42,136 nt of DNA from JALHNI01 sp031367405 (GTDB lineage Bacteria; Acidobacteriota; Terriglobia; Bryobacterales; Bryobacteraceae): the NCBI GenBank assembly GCA_031367405.1, contig JANLPT010000273.1:1-42136 (forward strand), given 5' to 3'. A model generated the notes under the pieces. The model was given only the letters and a program-made list of their open reading frames with translations. It had not been told where the DNA came from and did no database searches. The position numbers were made by a program, and so were the translations under genes. This document shows, in pieces, positions 7,981-14,930 of the stretch (position 1 is its first letter; the number at the start of each line of letters is the position of its first letter).

Positions 7981-8852
7981 ATACCTTAGCCATCGACATT
8001 GGCGGAACGAAGTTTTCGATGGCGGTCTTCGCGGATGGCCAAATGGTGCGGCGGGCTTCGGAACCTACCGATCGCCAAGGCGGGCGGGACTGGATGTTGG
8101 AGCGCGTCGTCACCATCGCCCGCGGCTGGCAGAAGGAGCCGGGCTTTGGCCGGTGCGGCGTGGGCTTTGGCGGTCCGGTGATCTTTGACCAACAACGCAT
8201 CGCGTTATCGACCCACGTCGGCGGCTGGAGTGACTATGCGCTACCGCTCTACCTGAAGCATGAGTTAGGCGTGCCGGTGTCAATGGACAACGATGCCAAC
8301 GTAGGGGCTTTGGGCGAGGGCATGCACGGATCTGGACTGGGGGCGCGGCCCTTATTCTACATGACGCTATCGACCGGCATTGGCGGCGGCATTCTCACCG
8401 AACATGGCGTGCATCGTGGCGCGGATAGCTATGGCGGAGAGATTGGCCACCTGACCATTCGTCCGGATGGGCCAGTCTGTTTATGCGGGGCACGCGGTTG
8501 TTTCGAACGGCTGTGCGGCGGGCTGTGGCTCGAACGCGATCATGGCCGCGCGGCGAAAGAACTGTTGCAGGATCCACGCTTCGTCGAGCGCTATGTGGTC
8601 GACTTATCGCTGGGCTTGAAGGCGGCGCTGATGTTACTGAATCCGGCGCGCATCGTCATAGGCGGTGGAATCAGTCAAGCGGGCGACGCGCTATTTGTCC
8701 CTTTGCGGGCGGAGTTAGGCAGGCAGATGACGAGTTGGTCGCGAGCGCGGATTGACGTAGTACCAGCAGGACTAGGGGACGACAGTGTGCTGTGGGGTGC
8801 GCTGGAGCTTAGTGGGAAGGAAGATCCTCTCCCTGACGGCCGGAGTTCGTAA
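7977..8852 (+). CDS. ROK-family sugar kinase
   Basis: A 291-residue ROK protein without a DNA-binding domain, hence a kinase and not a repressor. The ATP-binding motif DIGGTK is at residues 7-12, the catalytic D106 lies in MDNDANVGALGE, the STGIGGGI loop follows, and the ROK zinc site is complete: H158 in GGEIGH, and C168, C170, C175 in CLCGARGC. The family phosphorylates glucose, mannose, N-acetylmannosamine and related sugars. The GTG start overlaps the previous stop codon (GTGA). The last 10 codons, ending EDPLPDGRSS, are encoded by a copy of the dispersed palindromic repeat, so the natural C-terminus has been replaced or extended by the insertion. Last gene of the operon. Confidence 0.9.
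   Translation: MNTLAIDIGGTKFSMAVFADGQMVRRASEPTDRQGGRDWMLERVVTIARGWQKEPGFGRCGVGFGGPVIFDQQRIALSTHVGGWSDYALPLYLKHELGVPVSMDNDANVGALGEGMHGSGLGARPLFYMTLSTGIGGGILTEHGVHRGADSYGGEIGHLTIRPDGPVCLCGARGCFERLCGGLWLERDHGRAAKELLQDPRFVERYVVDLSLGLKAALMLLNPARIVIGGGISQAGDALFVPLRAELGRQMTSWSRARIDVVPAGLGDDSVLWGALELSGKEDPLPDGRSS
8824..8850. repeat. Dispersed palindromic repeat, copy C, inside coding sequence
   Basis: The sequence GATCCTCTCCCTGACGGCCG followed by GAGTTCGT matches the repeats at 1645, 1885 and 22692. Here it forms the final codons of the ROK kinase gene and supplies its stop codon context. Confidence 0.65.
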
Positions 8853-8868
8853 GTCTAAACCGTTGGCA

Positions 8869-9372
8869 TTACTCTTTCTTAAATAAGTTATCGAAGGCGG
8901 CGCGCGCATCGCTGGCATTCTTGGGCCCAGGGCCATTGGCGGAGATGGGCGCGGCGCGCATGGCACCGGCGGCCGTTTCTCGCGCGGCGTCACGAGCCAC
9001 GGTTACCTGAGCCGAGAAGAGCTGGCAAAGGTTGGCCCGATCCTTGTAAGCAATGCGCTCCGGGATGGGCTTCAAACACTGAAAGCGCGTGGACGGCTCA
9101 AAGTGGGCACACTGCTTACAGCAATGCAGGGCGACGTTACATTTAGGACAATTCCCGGTGAAGTCAGTATCGTAGGCGAGCGTGGTGGAGCAACTGTAAC
9201 AGCGTGAGGCGGTGACAGTCTGTACCATACGCGGCAGACGGGGTCCGGTGATGTCGATGGAAGGGCGGGGGCCTTGCGGCTTGGGACGCTCGCGATCGAA
9301 GCTACGCTCGCCACCACGGTCGAAGCCGCGGTCCTGATAGCCGTTCTGGCGGTATTTGCGGTCGTCATCCAT
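8869..9372 (-). CDS. Zinc-ribbon protein, conserved hypothetical
   Basis: A 167-residue soluble protein. The first 45 residues are charged and disordered-looking (MDDDRKYRQNGYQDRGFDRG onwards). A cysteine-rich core at about residues 55-100 reads CYSC, then CPKC, then CCKQCAHF and a further Cys, enough for two zinc sites. The C-terminus is low complexity and ends AFDNLFKKE. The start at 9372 is preceded by GGGAGCA. I do not know a function; the ribbon suggests nucleic-acid or protein binding. Its 3' end faces the ROK kinase gene with 16 bases between them. Confidence 0.75.
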   Translation of the reverse strand: MDDDRKYRQNGYQDRGFDRGGERSFDRERPKPQGPRPSIDITGPRLPRMVQTVTASRCYSCSTTLAYDTDFTGNCPKCNVALHCCKQCAHFEPSTRFQCLKPIPERIAYKDRANLCQLFSAQVTVARDAARETAAGAMRAAPISANGPGPKNASDARAAFDNLFKKE

Positions 9373-9720
9373 GAAAAGATGCTCCCTTGCTGATTCCAGT
9401 CCTGTGCGGTAATTCTGCAAGCTTGTTGGTAGACCGGTGCTTGTGTAAGTAACGTATTTGGGGGGACTGGAAGATTGGTCTAAAGACTACCCGTAACAAA
9501 TCTGGCCGTTCGTGCCTGGTAACGCACGATGGTGCTAATTTCCCAGAGCCTTCTCACTGCCGTGGAGTGGGTCAAGGAACGGCAAAGTTCCCGGAAACAC
9601 TTGGGGGATTTGGTTCGCGAAAAGGGCGCGCTGGATTGGACCGGAAATGAACTTAGTCCGTTACCCTTATATCATGTTCTTTCGGACAAATCCAGCGCGA
9701 ACTTTAGCCCACTAAATTCC
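9373..9720. other. Intergenic region with a large inverted repeat
   Basis: About 350 bases lie between the zinc-ribbon gene start and the glycogen phosphorylase stop. I see no coding sequence specific to it. It contains an imperfect inverted repeat at 9627-9645 and 9681-9699 (arms beginning CGCGCTGGATT, 35-base loop) which may end phosphorylase transcripts. It must also hold the promoter of the zinc-ribbon gene, not recognisable by eye. Confidence 0.5.
9627..9699. repeat. Imperfect 19-bp inverted repeat
   Basis: CGCGCTGGATTGGACCGGA at 9627-9645 is mirrored by TTCGGACAAATCCAGCGCG at 9681-9699; 11 bases at the outer end pair perfectly, and the inner ends pair with mismatches. Located 22 bases beyond the phosphorylase stop codon, it could stabilise or terminate that mRNA. 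Confidence 0.55.
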
Positions 9721-12282
9721 TTAGCTCCATTTCATACGCCCTTGGCATGGCCGCCGCAAGGGATCCTCCGTTTGGTTGGGACTCACGCGGAAAGCATAAC
9801 CCAAGCGCCCCATCAGTTCCGGTACCAGCCGGTGCGTAAAAACATGAAGGCCATCTTTTGTTTCGGTGGGTTGCAGCCGCGAAACCCGCGTGGATTGCAG
9901 TTGACCGTCCGGCCCGATGCGGCCGGTGGCGACTTCGACGCGGACGTCCTTGGGCTCAAGACCGGCCAGGTCGACCACGGCGCGCACGGCGATCGATTCG
10001 CCGGCCGTGAGCTCCTTCTGCGGCGTCACCGGTCCGGCTTCGCAAATTTGCACGCGATCCCAAACCGCTTGAATCCTGGTTTCCCACTGCGCCCGGCTGC
10101 GGGCCAGCGCGAAACTACCGCTGCGCATTTGCTCGAACGCGGCATGGGCCGGGCGGTACAGCCGGGTGGTGTAATCCTCAATCATGCGCTGCGCGTTGAA
10201 GCGCGGGCTCATGTTGCGGAGGCAGGTTTTCATGCGCTCCACCCAGGCTTCCGGTACGCCGTCATCGTTGCGGCGGTAGTAGAGGGGCAGAATGTCGTTC
10301 TCGAGGGTGGAATAGATATCGAGGGCGTGCAGGTCGTCCTGGTCCTCGCTGTAGTTCTCACGGCCGCCAATGGCCCAGCCACCGGAATCCTCAAAGGCCT
10401 CGTCGTACCAGCCGTCGAGAATGCTTAGATTAAGCACGCCGTTGAGCGCCGCTTTCATGCCGGAGGTGCCACAAGCCTCTTCGCCGCGGCGGGGAGTGTT
10501 GAGCCAGAGGTCGACGCCCTGCACCATCTCTTTGGCGATGCGCAGGCCATAATTTTCAAGGAACACGACGCGGTTGCGCAGTTCAGGATCGCGCGAGAGC
10601 AGCGCGATTTCGCGGATGAACGTTTTGCCGGGCGTGTCTTTGGGATGCGCCTTGCCGGAAATGACGATCTGCACGGGGCGGTCAGCACTCAGGAGAATGC
10701 GCTTCAACCGTTCGGGATCGCGGAAAAGCAAGGTGGCGCGCTTGTAGGTGGCAAAGCGCCGGGCGAAGCCAATCGTGAACACCTCGGGATCGAAGCCCTC
10801 TTCGATGCGCCGGATTTCGGAGGCCGAAGCGTGGCGCTTGCGCGCGCCCAACGCGGCCCGTTCCCGCACGAAAATCGACAGCTGCTTTTTACGCTTGCGG
10901 TGCGCTTCCCAGATTTCGGTGGAAGGGATTTCGTCCACTTGGGCCCAAATGCCGGGCTCCTGATGACGGTCACGCCAGTCGGGCTGCAGGTAGCTATCGA
11001 AGACCGTGGCGAGGTCGCCATTCAACATCGACGGCAAATGGGTACCATTCGTGACGGCGGTGATCGGCACTTCGTCCGTGGGCAGGTTCGGCCATAGGCT
11101 GCCCCACATGTCGCGCGATACGGCGCCATGCAGAATGCTGACGGCGTTCCGGAACGCGGAACAGTTCATGGCGGTCACCGCCATCGAGAACTTTTCATTC
11201 GTATCGCCGGCGGATTTGCGGCCTAAGCTAAACAACTGCGCGGGCGTGATGCCGCCCTCATTGCAGAAGCGGCTCAGGTGGTCCCAAACGAGCGACCCTT
11301 CGAAGAGATCGATGCCGGCCGGTACCGACGTGTGCGTGGTGAAGATATTGCTTTCGCGCGTCGCCTCCAACGCTTCGGCAAAGCTGAGCTTATGCTCGTC
11401 CATCAGGTCACGAATCCGTTCGAGCGCCAGGAAGGCCGCGTGGCCTTCGTTCATGTGGAAAACAGTGGGCCGGTAGCCCAGCGCCTTCAGCGCCCGCAGG
11501 CCCCCAATGCCCAGCACAATCTCCTGCTTGATGCGGGTGCCGTGGTCGCCGCCGTAGAGGTTCTCCGTGACGTTGCGGATCTCTTCGGTCGCGTTCTCCG
11601 GGATATTCGTATCCAGCAAGAGCAGCTTATTGCCACCGGACTCCACCAACCAGAGCTTGATGGCGATGGTCGCGAACGGCAGGTTCACCTGCACCCGCAT
11701 TTCGTTGCCCTGCGCATCCAGCACCGGGCGGCAGGGCAGCAGATGGAAATCGTTCACCGGGTAGAGTTCCATTTGCCAGCCATCCGGATTCAGCGCCTGC
11801 TGATGATAGCCCTTCTGATAAGCGAGACCCACGCCGATCAGCGGCAATCCGGCATCGCTCGAACCCTTCATGTGGTCGCCTGAAAGCACGCCCAGGCCGC
11901 CGGAGTAAACCGGCAAACAATCGGTGAGCCCGTATTCCATCGAGAAGTAAGCGATCAGCAGATTCTCGTCGCCGGGCTGCTTCAAGTCCATCGGCGCGCG
12001 CTTCATGTAAGTGTCGAAGCGTTCGCAGGCCCGTTCGTAGACGGCCATGTAACGCGGGTCGGCGGCGGCGCGGGCGAGCGTCTCTTGGGGCAGGCTGCTT
12101 AGCATCAGCACTGGATTATGGCTCGACCGCCAGGCGATGGGGTCAAGACGCCGGAATACGGTCCTCAAGTGATGGTCCCAGCTCCACAAGAGGTTGTGGG
12201 CTAGTTCAGGAAGTCGCTGGAGGGACACCGGCAGCGCGGGGTTGACCTGGAGCTCGCGATAGGAGGGAATTTGAAAAGACAT
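9721..12282 (-). CDS. glgP: Alpha-glucan (glycogen/maltodextrin) phosphorylase
   Basis: An 853-residue glycosyltransferase family 35 enzyme of the long-known bacterial alpha-glucan phosphorylase subfamily; it releases glucose-1-phosphate from glycogen or maltodextrins in the cytoplasm. The pyridoxal-phosphate site is GTSGMKAALNGVLNLSILDG, whose lysine binds the cofactor. Other hallmarks are the N-terminal AHNLLWSWDHHLRTVFRRLD region, YSGGLGVLSGDHMKGSSD and the nucleotide/phosphate segment VVFLENYGLRIAKEMVQGVD. The ATG at 12282 is preferred over the adjacent TTG. The last 110 residues form an all-beta extension (ELTAGESIAVRAVVDLAG onwards) common in this subfamily. It is divergent from an Rrf2-type regulator, which may control it. 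Confidence 0.93.
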   Translation of the reverse strand: MSFQIPSYRELQVNPALPVSLQRLPELAHNLLWSWDHHLRTVFRRLDPIAWRSSHNPVLMLSSLPQETLARAAADPRYMAVYERACERFDTYMKRAPMDLKQPGDENLLIAYFSMEYGLTDCLPVYSGGLGVLSGDHMKGSSDAGLPLIGVGLAYQKGYHQQALNPDGWQMELYPVNDFHLLPCRPVLDAQGNEMRVQVNLPFATIAIKLWLVESGGNKLLLLDTNIPENATEEIRNVTENLYGGDHGTRIKQEIVLGIGGLRALKALGYRPTVFHMNEGHAAFLALERIRDLMDEHKLSFAEALEATRESNIFTTHTSVPAGIDLFEGSLVWDHLSRFCNEGGITPAQLFSLGRKSAGDTNEKFSMAVTAMNCSAFRNAVSILHGAVSRDMWGSLWPNLPTDEVPITAVTNGTHLPSMLNGDLATVFDSYLQPDWRDRHQEPGIWAQVDEIPSTEIWEAHRKRKKQLSIFVRERAALGARKRHASASEIRRIEEGFDPEVFTIGFARRFATYKRATLLFRDPERLKRILLSADRPVQIVISGKAHPKDTPGKTFIREIALLSRDPELRNRVVFLENYGLRIAKEMVQGVDLWLNTPRRGEEACGTSGMKAALNGVLNLSILDGWYDEAFEDSGGWAIGGRENYSEDQDDLHALDIYSTLENDILPLYYRRNDDGVPEAWVERMKTCLRNMSPRFNAQRMIEDYTTRLYRPAHAAFEQMRSGSFALARSRAQWETRIQAVWDRVQICEAGPVTPQKELTAGESIAVRAVVDLAGLEPKDVRVEVATGRIGPDGQLQSTRVSRLQPTETKDGLHVFTHRLVPELMGRLGYAFRVSPNQTEDPLRRPCQGRMKWS

Positions 12283-12372
12283 CAAAGGTTCTTAAGTTGA
12301 TTTCGATGAGACTGAAAATTAAGTTTTCTAAATGTAGATCAAATCAAATGAAGCATCTTATACAATTGCGTC
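12283..12372. promoter_or_regulatory. AT-rich divergent promoter region of glgP and the Rrf2 gene
   Basis: This 90-bp stretch is markedly AT-rich compared with its surroundings and separates two divergent genes, so it must hold promoters for both. A TTATACAAT sequence about 8 bases before the Rrf2 start resembles a -10 box, but would leave almost no leader. The partly symmetric AGATCAAATCAAATGAAGCATCTT is a candidate operator. Confidence 0.45.
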
Positions 12373-12861
12373 ATGAAATTGAGTACCCAGGAGGAGTACG
12401 GGCTCCGTTGCCTACTCCACATGGCGCGACAAGGCGCAGGGGCCAGCCTCAGTATACCTGAGATTAGCCGCGCCGAAGGCCTGTCAGTGCCCAACGTCGC
12501 CAAGTTGATGCGTTTGTTACGGATGGGGGGATTCGTGGCCAGTGTGAGAGGGCAATCCGGAGGGTACACGCTGTCGCGAACTTCTGAGCAAATTACGTTA
12601 GGGTCGGTGTTGGAATTGCTGGGTGGCCGTCTTTATGGGCCGTCGTTTTGCGACCGTCACTCAGGGCTGCTGGAGGCGTGCGCCCACAATAGCGATTGCA
12701 GTTTGCGCCCAGTGTGGGAGACGTTGCAAGCGATGATTGAGAATGTGCTGAACCGGATGACGTTGAGCGATTTGCAGCGCAACGAAAAAGAGATGATGAA
12801 GATGCTGAATGAGCGGACTAACCAATTGTTACCGGTGAGCCAAATTCGCCGGAGCGCTTAG
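12373..12861 (+). CDS. Rrf2-family transcriptional regulator
   Basis: A 162-residue winged-helix regulator of the IscR/NsrR/RirA group: MKLSTQEEYGLRCLLHMAR, then the recognition-helix region LSVPNVAKLMRLLRMGGFV and RGQSGGYTLSR. Three cysteines suited to bind an iron-sulphur cluster are C93, C103 and C109 (FCDRHSGLLEACAHNSDCSL). The spacing of nine residues between the first two is longer than the five seen in IscR. The C-terminal 50 residues are helical. No suf or isc genes are nearby. Its position back-to-back with glgP makes control of glycogen breakdown in response to redox, iron or nitric oxide a reasonable guess. The start is supported by length; no strong ribosome site is visible. Confidence 0.9.
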   Translation: MKLSTQEEYGLRCLLHMARQGAGASLSIPEISRAEGLSVPNVAKLMRLLRMGGFVASVRGQSGGYTLSRTSEQITLGSVLELLGGRLYGPSFCDRHSGLLEACAHNSDCSLRPVWETLQAMIENVLNRMTLSDLQRNEKEMMKMLNERTNQLLPVSQIRRSA

Positions 12862-12869
12862 GTCCGGCG
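12847..12869. terminator. Hairpin between convergent rrf2 and motB ends
   Basis: CGCCGGA (12847-12853) pairs with TCCGGCG (12863-12869) across a 9-base loop that includes the Rrf2 stop codon. It lies between two convergent genes whose stops are 12 bases apart. There is no T-run, so I regard it as a possible bidirectional transcript end. Confidence 0.45.
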
Positions 12870-12873
12870 CGAG

Positions 12874-13929
12874 TTAGTGAGCGTCGTCGGCTTTCTTTTT
12901 ACGGCGCTTCTTTTTGGGTTTATCGGATGCCGGATCGGCGGCTGAGGCCTTGGGTGCGGGCTCATTTTTGACGGCTGGCTCGGGCTTCGTTTTGGCCTCA
13001 GGCTTGGCCGGTGCTTCCTTCTTCACGCCGGCATGCGCGTCCGGAGGTGGGGTTTCATTCTCTTTCTTGCCGTGCCCGGCCGGTTTTTCGGGCTCGGGTT
13101 TACTAGCTTCTTCTTTATTTTCTGCTTTGCCGTGCTCGTCCTTACCCTTTGCGCTCTTGCCATGCGCGTCCTTGGCGGCTGGGTCGCCCTTTTCCTCAGG
13201 CTTGGGTTTGGGCTTGTTGTATTGGACGATGATCGAAACGCGCCGGTTGTTGGCGGCACCCGGGTCGTCTTTTTTCATCAACGCCTGGTCGGCAAAACCA
13301 CGCACCTGTTTCACCTGATCGGCGCGTAGCCCGCTTTGTTGCATGAAGCGGCGGGCGGCATTGGCGCGGTCGCCGGAAAGCTCCCAGTTGGAGTAGCCAT
13401 TACGGCCTTTGACGGGCCGGGAGTCGGTATGGCCTTCAATCATCACCGTGTTTTCCATCGTGCTGAGTTGTTGGGCGAGTTTGGCGAGAACATCCTGCCC
13501 ATTCTTGCTGGGGTCTGGTGAGCCGCTGTCGAAGAACATACCCTTTTCAGTCTCCATCAGCTCGACGCGCAACCCTTCTCCGGTGACGGTCATCTTCACT
13601 TGATCCTTCAGTTCCTCGGGCATCTCCTGCATGGCGCTTTGCAGCGAGTCCTTCAACTTGTCCATGTTATTTTGATCGAGCGTCACGGATTGTCCCGTCC
13701 CCCCCATGCCGCTGCCCATTTCTTTGCCCGCGCCAGCCGGATCATTGAAATAGCCCGCCACGGACTCCTTCACTTCATCCGACGATCCCACCAGCCACAT
13801 CACCATAAAAAACGCCATCATCGCCGTGACGAAATCGGCGTAAGCTACTTTCCACGCGCCCCCATGGTGACCGGCGGCGATCACCTTTTTCTTGATGACG
13901 ATAATGGCTTGGTTGTTGGCTTCAGACAT
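12874..13929 (-). CDS. motB: Flagellar motor stator protein MotB
   Basis: A 351-residue stator subunit. One membrane helix at about residues 28-48 contains the proton-carrying aspartate, D32 in WKVAYADFVTAMMAFFMVMW. A plug/linker follows, then an OmpA-like peptidoglycan-binding domain at about 120-240 (MIEGHTDSRP, YSNWELSGDRANAARRFM, NNRRVSIIV). The last 105 residues are a Lys/Glu/Pro/Ala-rich tail full of KPEP and KPEAK units ending in a lysine cluster, which is longer than in typical MotB. It follows motA at 35 bases and is surely co-transcribed. No flagellar or chemotaxis genes accompany the pair here, so the remaining motor genes must lie elsewhere, if present. Confidence 0.93.
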   Translation of the reverse strand: MSEANNQAIIVIKKKVIAAGHHGGAWKVAYADFVTAMMAFFMVMWLVGSSDEVKESVAGYFNDPAGAGKEMGSGMGGTGQSVTLDQNNMDKLKDSLQSAMQEMPEELKDQVKMTVTGEGLRVELMETEKGMFFDSGSPDPSKNGQDVLAKLAQQLSTMENTVMIEGHTDSRPVKGRNGYSNWELSGDRANAARRFMQQSGLRADQVKQVRGFADQALMKKDDPGAANNRRVSIIVQYNKPKPKPEEKGDPAAKDAHGKSAKGKDEHGKAENKEEASKPEPEKPAGHGKKENETPPPDAHAGVKKEAPAKPEAKTKPEPAVKNEPAPKASAADPASDKPKKKRRKKKADDAH

Positions 13930-13964
13930 GGTTTTTCGTTTTAGCGGCCTTTACTTGCCGGTCT

Positions 13965-14828
13965 TTACTTGTCTCCGCCGCCGCCCCGGCAAGCGCCTTC
14001 CATCTCCTTGAATGTCGGACGCACATGCCCCGGAATCTGCCGCCGGGCGAATTCAACGGCCAGAATCGGGGCGGCCCCCTTGATGAAGGCCATCACTCCG
14101 GCGCGCAGAAACTTCAAGAATTCGTTTTCCGAATCGTTGATCTTTTGCATATTGGTCGCCAGCGGACCGAAGAAGCCGTAACAGAGCAGAATCCCGAGGA
14201 AAGTGCCCACCAGTGCGGCCCCCACTTTATGGCCGATCTCGGCGGGCGGGCCACCGATGGAGCCCATGGTGATCACCACGCCCAGCACGGCCGCCACAAT
14301 CCCCAAGCCGGGCAATGCGTCGGAGACCTGCTGCAAGGCATGCACGGGCTCATTGGCTTCGTGGTGGTGGATCTCCATGTCGCTCTCCATCACCTGATCG
14401 AGTTCGAAGTGGCTCACCCCGCCCGAGATCGCCGTCCGCAGTGTGTCGCACACAAAGTGCAGCGCATGGTGATTCTTAATTAAGGTCGGATACTTCGAAA
14501 ACAGCGCGCTCTTCGCCGGATCGTCCACGTCGGCTTCGAGCTTATTCATGCCGTTTTTCCGCGCATAGCCGAAAATGTCATTCAACATCTTCAGGGCGTC
14601 CAGATATACTTTTTTGTTGTAAGGGCTGCCTTTCAGCACCCCCATGACGCCGTGGATAATACCAATAATGGTGGGCAGGGGATTGGCGATCAACAGTGTG
14701 CCCAACGCCGCGCCCCCGATAATCAACAACTCGGCCGGCTGCATCAGCACTTCCAGATGGCCATGCTCCATCAGGTAGCCGCCGATGACGGATCCAATCA
14801 CAACGACGATTCCGATAATGGCGAACAT
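13965..14828 (-). CDS. motA: Flagellar motor stator protein MotA
   Basis: A 287-residue four-helix membrane protein: MFAIIGIVVVIGSVIGGYLM, PAELLIIGGAALGTLLIANP, ALPGLGIVAAVLGVVITMG and VGTFLGILLCYGFFGP. The two prolines important in MotA function (before GLGIVAAVLG and in FFGPLA) are present, and the cytoplasmic loop between helices 2 and 3 carries the charged residues that meet FliG. The C-terminus ends in a short glycine-rich stretch. It works with MotB as a proton channel that drives flagellar rotation. It lies 102 bases downstream of the fusion gene at 14931 on the same strand. Confidence 0.94.
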   Translation of the reverse strand: MFAIIGIVVVIGSVIGGYLMEHGHLEVLMQPAELLIIGGAALGTLLIANPLPTIIGIIHGVMGVLKGSPYNKKVYLDALKMLNDIFGYARKNGMNKLEADVDDPAKSALFSKYPTLIKNHHALHFVCDTLRTAISGGVSHFELDQVMESDMEIHHHEANEPVHALQQVSDALPGLGIVAAVLGVVITMGSIGGPPAEIGHKVGAALVGTFLGILLCYGFFGPLATNMQKINDSENEFLKFLRAGVMAFIKGAAPILAVEFARRQIPGHVRPTFKEMEGACRGGGGDK

Positions 14829-14930
14829 CTTGCGCCGGTCTCCCTCTTTTTCGACTCTTTTTTTGGCTCTTGTTCGATTGCGGCGTCACGCAATCGTGTT
14901 CCCCGCCCTAGGAGTACTTATCGCCCCGCC

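Noticed and set aside
9529..10428. Plus-strand frame of 299 codons
   Set aside because: Mostly antisense to glgP. The part at 9529-9720 outside glgP has no recognisable protein features and includes a large inverted repeat.
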